54,391 nt of DNA from an uncultured Actinomycetes bacterium. GTDB taxonomy: Bacteria; Actinomycetota; Actinomycetes; Nanopelagicales; Nanopelagicaceae. Both the position numbers and the translations under genes were made by a program. Shown here in pieces: positions 42,345-50,337 of this stretch (positions are counted from its first letter, which is position 1; each line of letters begins with the position of its first letter). The notes beneath the pieces were generated by a model. That model was not told the DNA's origin. It ran no database searches and worked only from the letters and a program-made list of their open reading frames with translations. Where the stretch lies: positions 1 to 54,391 of the forward strand of contig CAINLV010000015.1 of NCBI GenBank assembly GCA_903850565.1, in the 5' to 3' direction.

Positions 42345-43058
42345 TTAACCGTGGGCTTTCCAAATAGGAGTGCCCGTCTTGAGAGCTTGCTCCAGGGAAC
42401 AACACGTAAATCCTTTTTCCTCGAATACTTCAATCAGCGAACGAGTAAGTTCACCCCTGTCGAAAGTGAGAGAAGCGGCTTCATCGACTCCATCAATTAG
42501 CGACGCAATATTGTCATGCGCCAAAACAATGGCACCTGGACTCTTTATGTTTCGAGGATTCTCCAGGTAGGCGTTTACATCCGGCTGATCCAACCAATCC
42601 AAAAGTACGACATCCCAGAGAACGGTTGTTAAACCAGCGCGGATCACTGATCCAATCGTTTCAGGTGTCCACCGCCCATACGGTGGCCGGTACCAACGAA
42701 CTTCGCGACCAATCATTTGTTCGAGTTCATTTTTGGCGGCCAAAGTTCGAGTGAATACTTCGACCCCATTCATAATATCGATTGGAAGATGATCTAGTCC
42801 ATGGAGTGCAATTTCATGTCCTTGGGCGACTATTTCTTGCACAATGCTGGGGTGGAGACGCGTGCGTGTGAGGAGAACAAAGAAAGTCGCAGTCGCTTTC
42901 TTTTCGGCCAATGCGCTCAAGATTGAATTAGTCCCGCTTGGTTCCGGTCCGTCATCGTAAGTGAGCACAACATTGGCAGGTCCAGTGCCAGTATCTATCG
43001 CAACCATGCAAGGTTCATATGATGCGGTCCGCGGAACTTCAACACCAGGGTTCATCAT
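42345..43058 (-). CDS. Polysaccharide deacetylase (NodB homology, CE4)
   Basis: The 237-residue protein carries the CE4 motifs: VLTYDDGPEPSGT (Asp-Asp catalytic base and metal ligand), EIALHGLDHLP (second motif with the metal histidines), WYRPPYGRWTP (third motif) and VLWDVVLLDW (fourth). It ends with IVLAHDNIASLIDGVDEA (the H-D block). It removes N-acetyl groups from peptidoglycan or another glycan. No signal peptide or membrane helix is present, so it may act on a cytoplasmic substrate or be exported by another route. The frame opens at a TTG (43064); ATGs at 43058 and 43055 are likelier starts. Confidence 0.88.
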   Translation of the reverse strand: MMNPGVEVPRTASYEPCMVAIDTGTGPANVVLTYDDGPEPSGTNSILSALAEKKATATFFVLLTRTRLHPSIVQEIVAQGHEIALHGLDHLPIDIMNGVEVFTRTLAAKNELEQMIGREVRWYRPPYGRWTPETIGSVIRAGLTTVLWDVVLLDWLDQPDVNAYLENPRNIKSPGAIVLAHDNIASLIDGVDEAASLTFDRGELTRSLIEVFEEKGFTCCSLEQALKTGTPIWKAHG

Positions 43059-43149
43059 CGGCAACTTTATCTCAACGGCTATTGAGTTGTTCTACAATGG
43101 AATTATGTGCTCAATGATTTTCCCCCTCTGTGGTTGAGAGAGCATATTT

Positions 43150-43719
43150 ATGGGTGATTTGCTAAACGCTATCGATCTTTTTGCTCGGGACACAGACTCT
43201 GTAATTGAGTACGGCGCTGGCGAAAGCACCGTTCGGTTAGCGGAAATGGGCTGTACCGTCGTGTCAGTAGAAACATCATGGAACTACTTCTTGTCAATGA
43301 CAGAAAGGTTAGCGAACCCAATTCTGGAAGGAAGAGTCCATCTCGTTTACGCCGACATTGGCAAAGTTGATCAATGGGGATCGCCAATTGACGCCACTCC
43401 CAGAGCTTCCTTTCTTCGGTATCCATTACATCCATGGGTCCAGAAGGAACGATTGGGACTAAGTCCACGACTTATAATTCTCGATGGCAGGTTTCGGTTA
43501 GCAAGTTTTGTAACTTCATTTCTGAGAGCCCCTGTGGGTGCATTCATTCTAATTAATAATTTCTATTCAAGGCCCGATTACCAGCTAGTTAATTATTTCA
43601 CCCAAGAGTCTGAACGAATCGGTGACTTGGCAATTTTTGAAGTAACCGAGAAGGGCAGGCAGGTGCTCGACAGTGACCTGATGCTCTCATTTTCTGCCAG
43701 CTTCCTGAATCCGTTATAA
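43150..43719 (+). CDS. Class I methyltransferase-like protein
   Basis: The 189-residue protein has a Rossmann SAM-type core, with VIEYGAGESTVRLAEMGCTV at the cofactor loop and VVSVETSWNY after the second strand. The LIILDGRFRLASF block matches a group of glycan-locus proteins that usually read I-D-G-R-F-R. Methyl transfer has not been shown for the group and the acceptor is unknown. It is followed two bases later by a TupA-like ATP-grasp gene, so the two products probably act in one pathway. The final residues (SFSASFLNPL) look complete. Confidence 0.66.
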   Translation: MGDLLNAIDLFARDTDSVIEYGAGESTVRLAEMGCTVVSVETSWNYFLSMTERLANPILEGRVHLVYADIGKVDQWGSPIDATPRASFLRYPLHPWVQKERLGLSPRLIILDGRFRLASFVTSFLRAPVGAFILINNFYSRPDYQLVNYFTQESERIGDLAIFEVTEKGRQVLDSDLMLSFSASFLNPL

Positions 43720-43721
43720 AT

Positions 43722-44663
43722 ATGTTTTCCGAACTGGATTTGCGAAATGCTGCGAACATTAGAATTCCACATGAGGTGAACGATGTTGAAAGTGACTTTC
43801 TAAGAAAATATTCAAACGAGCAGGATTTCAACCAAAAAGTTAAAGCCAAAATGGTGCTAGATAATCGCCAGATACTTCCCATCTTTGGAGACAAAATTTC
43901 TTCCGCGCTGATAATGAGTAATTTTGTCCCAGAAGAATTCCTTCCGGTAAGGCCAATAATCCTCAACTCGGCTGCAGAATTGCGGATTGCGAATCTTCCC
44001 AGTGAATTTGTCCTAAAGGTTAACCACGCTTCTGGAGGAATTATTCTGGTTACGAAGCGGGCCCATGACGCCCTACATTTGCCGAAATTGCCAGAGGGCC
44101 AGGATTCGATTGGTTGGAATAGATACGTAATTCACCCGGATAATTTTGACATTGAATCCGCTATCAGAATATTGGAAGGGTGGTTGAAGAGCTCTTTCAA
44201 TCAAGTTCCGAACTCCATCCGCGAGTGGTGTTATTCGCAAATTACTCCACGTTCCTTCGTTGAAGAGTTCGCTCAAGATTCAGCACCTACGCCAAGACAG
44301 TTGGAATTCTATTGTTTTCACGGAAAAGCCAAGGCTGCTTTCTTTTCAGATAGAAGCGGCACACTGAAGCACAGCATTTATAAGGCTTGTTTTAGAACTG
44401 AAGAAATGGATTTCGCCCGCATACACTCCAGGCTTTCATTAGATCAATGGGGCCAAATCTTGACCGCAAGTGAAGCCATTAGTTCTTACACAGATATGGT
44501 CCGAGTAGATTGGCTATTGACCGACAATGGCCCAGTTTTCTCAGAATTGACCAATTACCCTGGTGGCGGTGCAGCCAACTATGGTGATTCAGGCGTTTTA
44601 TCAAATGCGCAGACACTCGAACTATTTTCCGATTATTGGGGAGAGATAGGGCCGTATTGGTAG
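43722..44663 (+). CDS. TupA-like ATP-grasp protein
   Basis: The 313-residue protein matches the TupA-like ATP-grasp family found in polysaccharide and teichuronopeptide loci. Visible features are KVKAKMVLDNRQILPIFGDK, FVLKVNHASGGIILVTK (the ATP-binding lysine and glycine loop), FVEEFAQDS, EFYCFHGKAKAAFFSDR, MVRVDWLL and ELTNYPGGG near the C-terminus. Such enzymes probably ligate an amino acid or similar group to a sugar carboxylate. It is coupled to the methyltransferase-like gene. The acceptor glycan is unknown. Confidence 0.82.
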   Translation: MFSELDLRNAANIRIPHEVNDVESDFLRKYSNEQDFNQKVKAKMVLDNRQILPIFGDKISSALIMSNFVPEEFLPVRPIILNSAAELRIANLPSEFVLKVNHASGGIILVTKRAHDALHLPKLPEGQDSIGWNRYVIHPDNFDIESAIRILEGWLKSSFNQVPNSIREWCYSQITPRSFVEEFAQDSAPTPRQLEFYCFHGKAKAAFFSDRSGTLKHSIYKACFRTEEMDFARIHSRLSLDQWGQILTASEAISSYTDMVRVDWLLTDNGPVFSELTNYPGGGAANYGDSGVLSNAQTLELFSDYWGEIGPYW

Positions 44664-44723
44664 TTGGCAGGCCGGGACCGCTTTTTTCGAAGATTTCAAT
44701 TGATTTGGAATAACCTTAAGTTC

Positions 44724-45086
44724 ATGAGTGAAGAATCGGACTTCGACCAGGTAATCAATAATGAACTCAAAATTATCAACCCGGTCGTGCGAGGTAATGA
44801 ACGACTTATTCGCGAGTTGCTTCATCCTGATTTTCTAGAGTTTGGTGCTTCCGGTCGGGTTTGGGACACCGATTCGATTGTGCAAGTTCTAACAACTGAA
44901 ACCAACCCCCAGGAAATAGAAGCCTATGATTTTGAAGCTTCCGCAATGTCAGCCAGTGCAATCCTGCTTACTTTCAAGTGCAAAAGCGGTGGAAGAGAGA
45001 CTTTACGAAGTTCAGTTTGGCTTAAAAGCGAGACGGACGAATGGTTGTTGCGCTTTCACCAAGGCACAATTGTTGGGGACCGGTAA
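44724..45086 (+). CDS. DUF4440 (NTF2-like) protein
   Basis: This 120-residue SnoaL/NTF2-fold protein has the DUF4440 pattern: INNELKIINPVVRGNERLI, LLHPDFLEFGASGRVWD, SSVWLKSETDEWLLRFHQGT. The frame extends back to a TTG at 44664, but the family N-terminus begins at the ATG at 44724. TAACCT ends seven bases before that ATG, which fits a leaderless message. Function is unknown; the fold often serves stress or small-molecule enzymes. Confidence 0.83.
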   Translation: MSEESDFDQVINNELKIINPVVRGNERLIRELLHPDFLEFGASGRVWDTDSIVQVLTTETNPQEIEAYDFEASAMSASAILLTFKCKSGGRETLRSSVWLKSETDEWLLRFHQGTIVGDR

Positions 45087-45125
45087 TCCGGATGGGTAGC
45101 AGGTTTTGAAAGTGAGGGGGTATTC

Positions 45126-45896
45126 GTGATTGAAAAAGCACAGCTGAATATCGCGACCGATCTCTGCGTTGGTGACTGGATTAGAGAATCATTAGCGCCC
45201 TGGATTATGTTTTCTGAAACACCAGTAACCATTGGGATAGTAATTCCCAAAGGGTTCGAAAGTTATGTACTAGTTCGTCAGGCTGACCCCAGAGATAACC
45301 ATGGTAGTTTCGAAAATGAAAACCTGCGAAGGTTAATAGAGATACTCTCCAAGTTTACGACTTCGCCTGAGGACTGCTTCCATGCACTATGGGAGGGACA
45401 CGGATGGATGCATAGCGGAGCTATTGACACTTTCAAGGTTGTTCGCTACCCAAAACTCCATGAATTTTTGCAAGCCCTAAAAATTAATAGAATCTTTCGG
45501 GCACTATCTTTCAATATAGGCACAAGGAGATTTAGAAAAAGAATTCGGATTCAGGATCAATCGCTGGATCATTTGGATTCTCACACTTTGCCTGATGGAA
45601 TTATGAAATCGGAGCGATTCAAACTTCCCAATCGAGATTATTTGCTGATGCGCGGGCCATTGTCAGAAGCTACGAAAATTGGTTGGACATTCTCTGATTC
45701 GTTTCAGCCTCAACCACCAAACTTATTGTGGCCAAGGGATCAGGCTTGGATATTGGCGAATGAGATTGATTTCAACGTGACTCTTATTGGTGGCAGCGAA
45801 AGTCTAATTTCTGCAATTCTGGATTCGAGTTCGCTCACCGCCCAGCGGTTTAAGGTAACTGATGCGATAGATCAGCTGCCAGTGGCGGATTATTGA
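45126..45896 (+). CDS. Conserved hypothetical protein with WPRDQAW / IGGS motif
   Basis: I do not recognise a function for this 256-residue protein. Its pattern recurs, as I remember it, in many actinobacterial genomes: an N-terminal segment without helices, DCFHALWEGHGW, FKLPNRDYLLMRGPLSEA, and near the C-terminus LLWPRDQAWILANEID followed by TLIGGSESLISAIL. There is no signal peptide or membrane helix. A GAGGGGG site five bases before the GTG supports the start. The neighbours (DUF4440, cupin) give no pathway clue. Confidence 0.72.
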   Translation: MIEKAQLNIATDLCVGDWIRESLAPWIMFSETPVTIGIVIPKGFESYVLVRQADPRDNHGSFENENLRRLIEILSKFTTSPEDCFHALWEGHGWMHSGAIDTFKVVRYPKLHEFLQALKINRIFRALSFNIGTRRFRKRIRIQDQSLDHLDSHTLPDGIMKSERFKLPNRDYLLMRGPLSEATKIGWTFSDSFQPQPPNLLWPRDQAWILANEIDFNVTLIGGSESLISAILDSSSLTAQRFKVTDAIDQLPVADY

Positions 45897-46025
45897 TTGA
45901 AACATTTCGTGTGCCTGGCGTGATGTTGGTGGTTACTGGGTATCAATACTTTCCTTGAGGCACTGGTGCTGGTTGGTACAAGAAGATAAGTTTCACTTTG
46001 AGAGAATGAGAATGGAGTCTCACTG

Positions 46026-46358
46026 GTGAGTATGGATCCAATTGAAACTAATCCCGAGAGTTATAAGGTCATCTTCGAGAACGATCATGTCAGAGTATTG
46101 GAGTATTTGGACCACCCTGGTCACTTAACAAAACCACACCAGCACCCCGATAGTGTGATGTACACATTAAGCACTTTTTCCAGACGACTACATGCAAACG
46201 GAGAAACTCGAGATGTCGAGATTGCTGCCGGAACTTCCGGTTGGCTTCCAGCGCAAATACACGCTGGAGAGAACATCGGGCTTACAGATACTCACGTTAT
46301 TTTTGTCGAGTTAAAAAGAGAGACAAAATTGACTGAGCACGTTGGTCCACAAATCTAA
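46026..46358 (+). CDS. Small cupin domain protein
   Basis: The 110-residue single cupin has YLDHPGHLTKPHQHPDSVMY (metal ligands His-x-His) and a second motif around GTSGWLPAQIHAGENIG (His). The GTG at 46026 has GGAG eight bases upstream and is preferred to the ATG two codons on. Similar cupins are found next to heavily modified small-molecule loci, but no function can be assigned here. A region with two tRNA genes on the other strand follows. Confidence 0.82.
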   Translation: MSMDPIETNPESYKVIFENDHVRVLEYLDHPGHLTKPHQHPDSVMYTLSTFSRRLHANGETRDVEIAAGTSGWLPAQIHAGENIGLTDTHVIFVELKRETKLTEHVGPQI

Positions 46359-46463
46359 AATAACCTCCCATTGCGCGTCTGGAGTGATGGTGCTGGGCAC
46401 TGGGAAAATTCGTTGGCGCTGAGATGACCTCCGGCTGACGAAACGAAGGCCATCCCACCATTA

Positions 46464-46536
46464 TGCGACTGGCGAGATTCGAACTCACGACCTTCCTATC
46501 GTCAAGAGGATGCTCTATCCGCTGAGCTACAGCCGC
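46464..46536 (-). tRNA. tRNA-Val (anticodon GAC) with a C31-T39 mismatch
   Basis: The minus-strand cloverleaf has the acceptor GCGGCTG/CAGTCGC (one G-T), D arm GCTC/GAGC, anticodon loop TTGACGA giving anticodon GAC, T arm GTGAG/CTCGC and discriminator A. The anticodon stem TCCTC/TAGGA has four pairs and a C-T mismatch next to the loop, which is unusual for a functional tRNA. The rest of the fold is intact. Part of its anticodon arm is repeated at 46659-46672. Confidence 0.85.
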
Positions 46537-46658
46537 ACCAGCGGAAGATATTCCATCGTTCCCTTCACTAGAATTGAATATCAAGCAAGCTGTTTATAAG
46601 TAGCTTTTGTGAGTATTAAAATCTCAATGACTTCCTACAGGCTTGATAGAGTTAGTTC

Positions 46659-46672
46659 CGTCAAGAGGATGC
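46659..46672. repeat. 14-base copy of the tRNA-Val anticodon arm
   Basis: CGTCAAGAGGATGC occurs inside the tRNA-Val gene (46500-46513) and again here, just beside the terminator of the next tRNA gene. Flanking bases differ on both sides. The copy covers the anticodon stem and half of the loop. It may be a relic of a tandem tRNA duplication or of tRNA-targeted integration. Confidence 0.8.
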
Positions 46673-46705
46673 AAAAAGCCCCCAAGAAATTTTGGGGGCT
46701 TTTTT
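46673..46705 (-). terminator. Rho-independent terminator of tRNA-Arg(ACG)
   Basis: A 9-bp stem (AGCCCCCAA with TTGGGGGCT) with a short A/T loop (46677-46700) is flanked by T runs on both strands, so it could work in both directions. In the minus direction it lies 22 bases after the tRNA-Arg(ACG) gene, which is the most likely transcript to end here. Confidence 0.88.
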
Positions 46706-46726
46706 ATTTCAATCTGATGAGAAACG

Positions 46727-46799
46727 CGCGCTTGAAGGGATTCGAACCCCTAACCTTCTGATCCGTAGTCAGATGCTCTATCCGTTGAGCTACAAGCGC
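46727..46799 (-). tRNA. tRNA-Arg (anticodon ACG)
   Basis: The 73-base minus-strand gene has a perfect acceptor stem (GCGCTTG/CAAGCGC), D arm GCTC/GAGC, anticodon stem TCTGA/TCAGA with loop CTACGGA and anticodon ACG, and a T arm with GTTCGAATC. The discriminator is G. The A34 would be edited to inosine to read CGU, CGC and CGA. Confidence 0.96.
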
Positions 46800-46860
46800 T
46801 TGCTGAGAAGGTGAATACTACCTGCTAAGTAATTAAGCCCCAAACTAGCCTAAATATTGG

Positions 46861-47949
46861 TTATTTTGCCCAAGATTCCACTGCTGTTTGCACCGGTGCT
46901 CCCGTTTTAAGTGATTCCCCAATTGCCATCGAAATAAGGAAATCTTGGCTGGCCTCGGCTAACGAATATGGCTCGGGTCCAGCGTCCATGGCCCAAGCGG
47001 CGGTCTTTCTCATTAAGGTTGCGATGGCGATTTCTTCGTCCATCAATCGATGACCGACAAATGGATTCTGGTAAATAACTTCACCGTTGAGTGAGATGTG
47101 TTCGGTATCGTGGCCATCGAGGTTTAGATCGTGGCCCAATTGGTAACGCATGAATTTGGATTCAACGATTGCTGTTGGACTGCGCAAGGCGATTAAATCA
47201 TTATCAACAATCTCGCCTGAACTCCCTCGAATGACAATACGACGATGGCGCAGTTGATTGTGCCACTGGTTGTCGGTGAAGTCATAAAGCCCTGAACGGC
47301 CATTTCCGAAATCAATTGTGGCCAAAGTTGTTTTGGCCGATTTTTCGGACTGATCCGGATTCCAGGCATCTCGAATAAGTGGGTCTACTAGTGGAGCAAC
47401 AAATTGCGAACTGCTCACCGTGGCCGGTCCAAATCCAGCTTTTAGAAAGCCGCGCATAATTGAAACAGCGTGGTAGTCATGAGTGGATGAAACTTGAACC
47501 GAAGTTGGCGTACCTATGGCACCAGAATCAACTGCACTTAACCTTGCTGCATGTCCCGGTAGGAGTAGATATTGTTCGGCAACTTGGACCAGTTTGGTAT
47601 GTCCCACTTCTTGCCACAACTTTCGCAGTCCATCGAGATCTGCCGCGGGAGGGGTTTCACACAGGACTCTCACTTTATTGGAAACCAATTCAACAACCAG
47701 TTCCGGGTTAATTTCGCGAGGAACCGCAACTATTGCAAAATCTGGTTTGACCGAGGACAACAATTCAGAAATAGAGAGAAAAGTGGGCACATGCCATTTA
47801 TGCGCAATCGCTTCTGCTTTTAATGGGTCACGAAGAAGTATCCCAACGAGTTCAAACTCATCAGGAAGCATCAGAGCTAGCCGAATAAAGAACTCCGCGC
47901 GCCAACCAGATCCAACGACAGCGATTTTCGCTGGAGTGCCTTTGGTCAA
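46861..47949 (-). CDS. Gfo/Idh/MocA family oxidoreductase
   Basis: This 362-residue NAD(P)-dependent dehydrogenase of sugars or sugar derivatives has the Rossmann loop IAVVGSGWRAEFFIRLAL at residues about 8-25 (G-x-G-x-x-A type), DFAIVAVPREINPELV and the E-K-P motif as LCETPPAADL (the lysine of EKP is lost, here T). That replacement of the catalytic lysine suggests an altered or non-catalytic role. It is coupled to FprA by a four-base overlap, an odd pairing. The usual substrates are inositols, amino sugars or uronates, none indicated here. Confidence 0.87.
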   Translation of the reverse strand: MTKGTPAKIAVVGSGWRAEFFIRLALMLPDEFELVGILLRDPLKAEAIAHKWHVPTFLSISELLSSVKPDFAIVAVPREINPELVVELVSNKVRVLCETPPAADLDGLRKLWQEVGHTKLVQVAEQYLLLPGHAARLSAVDSGAIGTPTSVQVSSTHDYHAVSIMRGFLKAGFGPATVSSSQFVAPLVDPLIRDAWNPDQSEKSAKTTLATIDFGNGRSGLYDFTDNQWHNQLRHRRIVIRGSSGEIVDNDLIALRSPTAIVESKFMRYQLGHDLNLDGHDTEHISLNGEVIYQNPFVGHRLMDEEIAIATLMRKTAAWAMDAGPEPYSLAEASQDFLISMAIGESLKTGAPVQTAVESWAK

Positions 47950-49259
47950 AGAGATTGGCCCATTTTTAGAAGTTCTTCGATGAAAACAGCCTTCTTTCGA
48001 GGCTTTTCATGTGGTTCTCCGGCAGCGATTTCCGCAGCGTTGATTCGCTCCCAATAAGGTTGGTCGACTACAACATGGCTGGGTTTAATTAACTCAGTGA
48101 TATCACCTGTTGATTTTGGCTGAGTTAAATCTTCAACAACCAATTTCACGACATCTGAGGCGTCGCTCTTGTTAGTGCCAATTACACCCGATGGCCCACG
48201 TTTTGCCCAACCGACGGTGTAAAGATTGGTGCCAATAACACGGCCTTCTTCGTTCTCAATTCTTCCCTTAACAAATTTCACGCCCTCGATAGGAATTGCC
48301 TCATAGCCAATTGCTGAAATCACAAGGTCGCATTTGATCGAATAGGTCTCGCCAGTATCTACAACTTTGTCATCTTCGATTCTATTAATTCCGAAGACTA
48401 TTTCTTCAACTCGGTCGGTGCCTTTAATCTCTTTCGGAGTTGATAAGAAGCGAAGTTCTAGCGCTCTGCCCCGATTTTCCGGTTCCAATTCAGCAATGAT
48501 GCGCATGGCTTCTAGATTGTTCCGAACATCCTTTTCAATCTCTCCAGTAGCCTCAGCCCGAGCAAGGGCGCCCTTGATAACTTCAGCATCGATGGTGACG
48601 TCGGTGTGTTCCAACTTTGGTAAGTCTCGAAGTTCGGGAGCAGTGAATGCTGCATGTTCTGGACCACGTCGACCGGTGATGTAGACCTGTCGGATATGAC
48701 TTGCATGCAATTTTGTGAGCGCGTGGTCCGCAGTATCAGTTGTGTCGAGTTCGTTGGGATTAAGTGCCAAAATTCGTCCGCAATCCATGGCCACATTTCC
48801 AGCACCTATGACCACCGCTACTGTTCCATTGAGATCTACATGAACGTTTACATAATCGGGGTGACCGTTATACCAAGGGACGAAATCTGCGGCAGAAATG
48901 GAACCAGCTAAATCTTCGCCCGGAATTCCCAACTTCTTACCCAAAGAAGATCCCGTGCACATAATGACCGCGTCATATCGCGTGGTTAAATCCTCAATTG
49001 TGAAATCAGTGCCTAACTCGCAATTTCCGAAAAGGCGAAAGTTTGGATGTGTCGCTATCTTTTCAAATACTTTGGAGACCGTCTTTATTTTGGGGTGATC
49101 AGGGGCAACTCCAGAACGCACCAGACCCCATGGGGTTGGTAGGCGTTCGATCATGTCTATGGCGAAGGAAAGATCTTCGGTCTCGGAATTCTGAAGCGCC
49201 TGCGCGCTGAAGTAACCGGCAGGACCGGCGCCAACGATGGCAATCTTAAATCGGCTCAA
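47946..49259 (-). CDS. fprA: Ferredoxin/adrenodoxin-NADP+ reductase, FprA type
   Basis: This 437-residue FAD enzyme moves electrons between NADPH and ferredoxin, often feeding cytochrome P450s. It has FKIAIVGAGPAGYFSAQALQ (FAD loop), the family block PTPWGLVRSGVAPDHPKIK, a second nucleotide loop VAVVIGAGNVAMDCGRIL, and the terminal VGWAKRGPSGVIGTNKSDA. The frame reaches 49334, but the TTG at 49259 has AGGAG six bases upstream and sits exactly before the FAD strand. No ferredoxin or P450 gene is nearby; the Gfo/Idh gene follows. Confidence 0.93.
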   Translation of the reverse strand: MSRFKIAIVGAGPAGYFSAQALQNSETEDLSFAIDMIERLPTPWGLVRSGVAPDHPKIKTVSKVFEKIATHPNFRLFGNCELGTDFTIEDLTTRYDAVIMCTGSSLGKKLGIPGEDLAGSISAADFVPWYNGHPDYVNVHVDLNGTVAVVIGAGNVAMDCGRILALNPNELDTTDTADHALTKLHASHIRQVYITGRRGPEHAAFTAPELRDLPKLEHTDVTIDAEVIKGALARAEATGEIEKDVRNNLEAMRIIAELEPENRGRALELRFLSTPKEIKGTDRVEEIVFGINRIEDDKVVDTGETYSIKCDLVISAIGYEAIPIEGVKFVKGRIENEEGRVIGTNLYTVGWAKRGPSGVIGTNKSDASDVVKLVVEDLTQPKSTGDITELIKPSHVVVDQPYWERINAAEIAAGEPHEKPRKKAVFIEELLKMGQSL

Positions 49260-49470
49260 CCAAGTCTCCTTTGAGTAGGTCGTTTGCTCGTACTTTACCG
49301 ACAATTTTTCCCGTTGAATTGAGAGATATATCAAATTCTTAGGGAGTTGCTTGGGATTTACGAGCGACTACTCTTTTTTTCCCATATTCCTGGGCAAAAA
49401 TGGGGCGAGAACTACAATATGGCGGACCAGACCTGAAGTTTTCCATCTCTACATAAAGATCGGATTGCCG

Positions 49471-50322
49471 ATGAAGATCGCAGTATTGAGTAACGAAAAT
49501 AGCCCGCACCAACTGACAATTCACGAGGGCGATTCATTCACCTCTCTACCCGCAATTCCCACACTGACCGAAGCCTTTCATTTGTCTCTGGCCGATTTTC
49601 GCAATGCGGTAGAAGGCAATTCTGGTGCAGATGTAACAGGCACTTTGGTCGCCCCGATCGCGCCTGAAATTGAATTATGGGGAGCTGGCGTTACCTATCT
49701 TCGTTCACGTGATGCACGTAAAGAGGAAAGCGGTGTCCCGGACGTCTACCAGCGGGTTTATGAAGCTGATCGCCCGGAACTTTTCTATAAAGGAAATTCA
49801 CGGCGCACGCGTGGCAACCATGCGAATATTGGCATTCGATATGACTCCCCGGCATCGGTTCCAGAACCAGAAGTTGCTATCTTCATCAACCGTTACAAAG
49901 AGATCATCGGTTATTCCATTTGCAATGACGTGACCGCACGAAGCATCGAAGGTGAGAATCCGCTCTACCTTTCACAAGCAAAGATCTATGTCGGATCTAC
50001 CGCCCTCGGCCCTGAGATCACGCCATCTTGGCTAGTTCCATCCCCAGCGGATATGACTATCGATGCGACCATTATTCGCCAAGGAGAATCCATCTGGAGC
50101 GCTTCTACTTCGTTAGCCGCGCTTAATAGAACGCTCTCCGATTTGATTGACTACCTCTTTCGCTGCCAAAGTTTCCCTGATGGTGTAATTCTCTCCACTG
50201 GTACTGGCATTGTGCCTCCTATGAATATTGCTCTGGCTGAGGGAGATCTCGTGGAAATTACTGTTGCAGGGATTGGTACTCTCTCAAATTCTGTTGTTGT
50301 CATTCCAGAATCCCCTCAATAA
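49471..50322 (+). CDS. FAH-family 2-keto-3-deoxy-sugar-acid dehydratase (KdaD-like)
   Basis: The 283-residue fumarylacetoacetate-hydrolase-fold protein has ELWGAGVTYLRSRDAR and ELFYKGNSRRTRG. The metal-binding set is SVPEPEVAIFINRYKEI (two Glu) and SICNDVTARSIEGENPLYL (Asp), followed by LSQAKIYVGSTALGP. The E-G-E-N-P-L-Y-L-x-Q-A-K block is the mark of the branch that includes 2-keto-3-deoxy-D-arabinonate dehydratase, which forms 2-oxoglutarate semialdehyde. The next gene encodes the semialdehyde dehydrogenase that would take the product, supporting the role. I reject the first 40 codons of the longer frame. The 211 bases upstream to fprA hold the divergent control region. Confidence 0.82.
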   Translation: MKIAVLSNENSPHQLTIHEGDSFTSLPAIPTLTEAFHLSLADFRNAVEGNSGADVTGTLVAPIAPEIELWGAGVTYLRSRDARKEESGVPDVYQRVYEADRPELFYKGNSRRTRGNHANIGIRYDSPASVPEPEVAIFINRYKEIIGYSICNDVTARSIEGENPLYLSQAKIYVGSTALGPEITPSWLVPSPADMTIDATIIRQGESIWSASTSLAALNRTLSDLIDYLFRCQSFPDGVILSTGTGIVPPMNIALAEGDLVEITVAGIGTLSNSVVVIPESPQ

Positions 50323-50337
50323 TAAATAGAACGGACG

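Noticed and set aside
42335-42358. Possible terminator between the cupin and deacetylase genes (AAGCCC and GGGCTT)
   Set aside because: The stem is only six pairs with a 12-base loop, there is no T run, and half of it lies in the deacetylase coding end.
46464-46799. tRNA pair as evidence for an integrated mobile element
   Set aside because: There is no integrase, phage gene or base-composition change nearby, and only about 160 bases separate the repeats.
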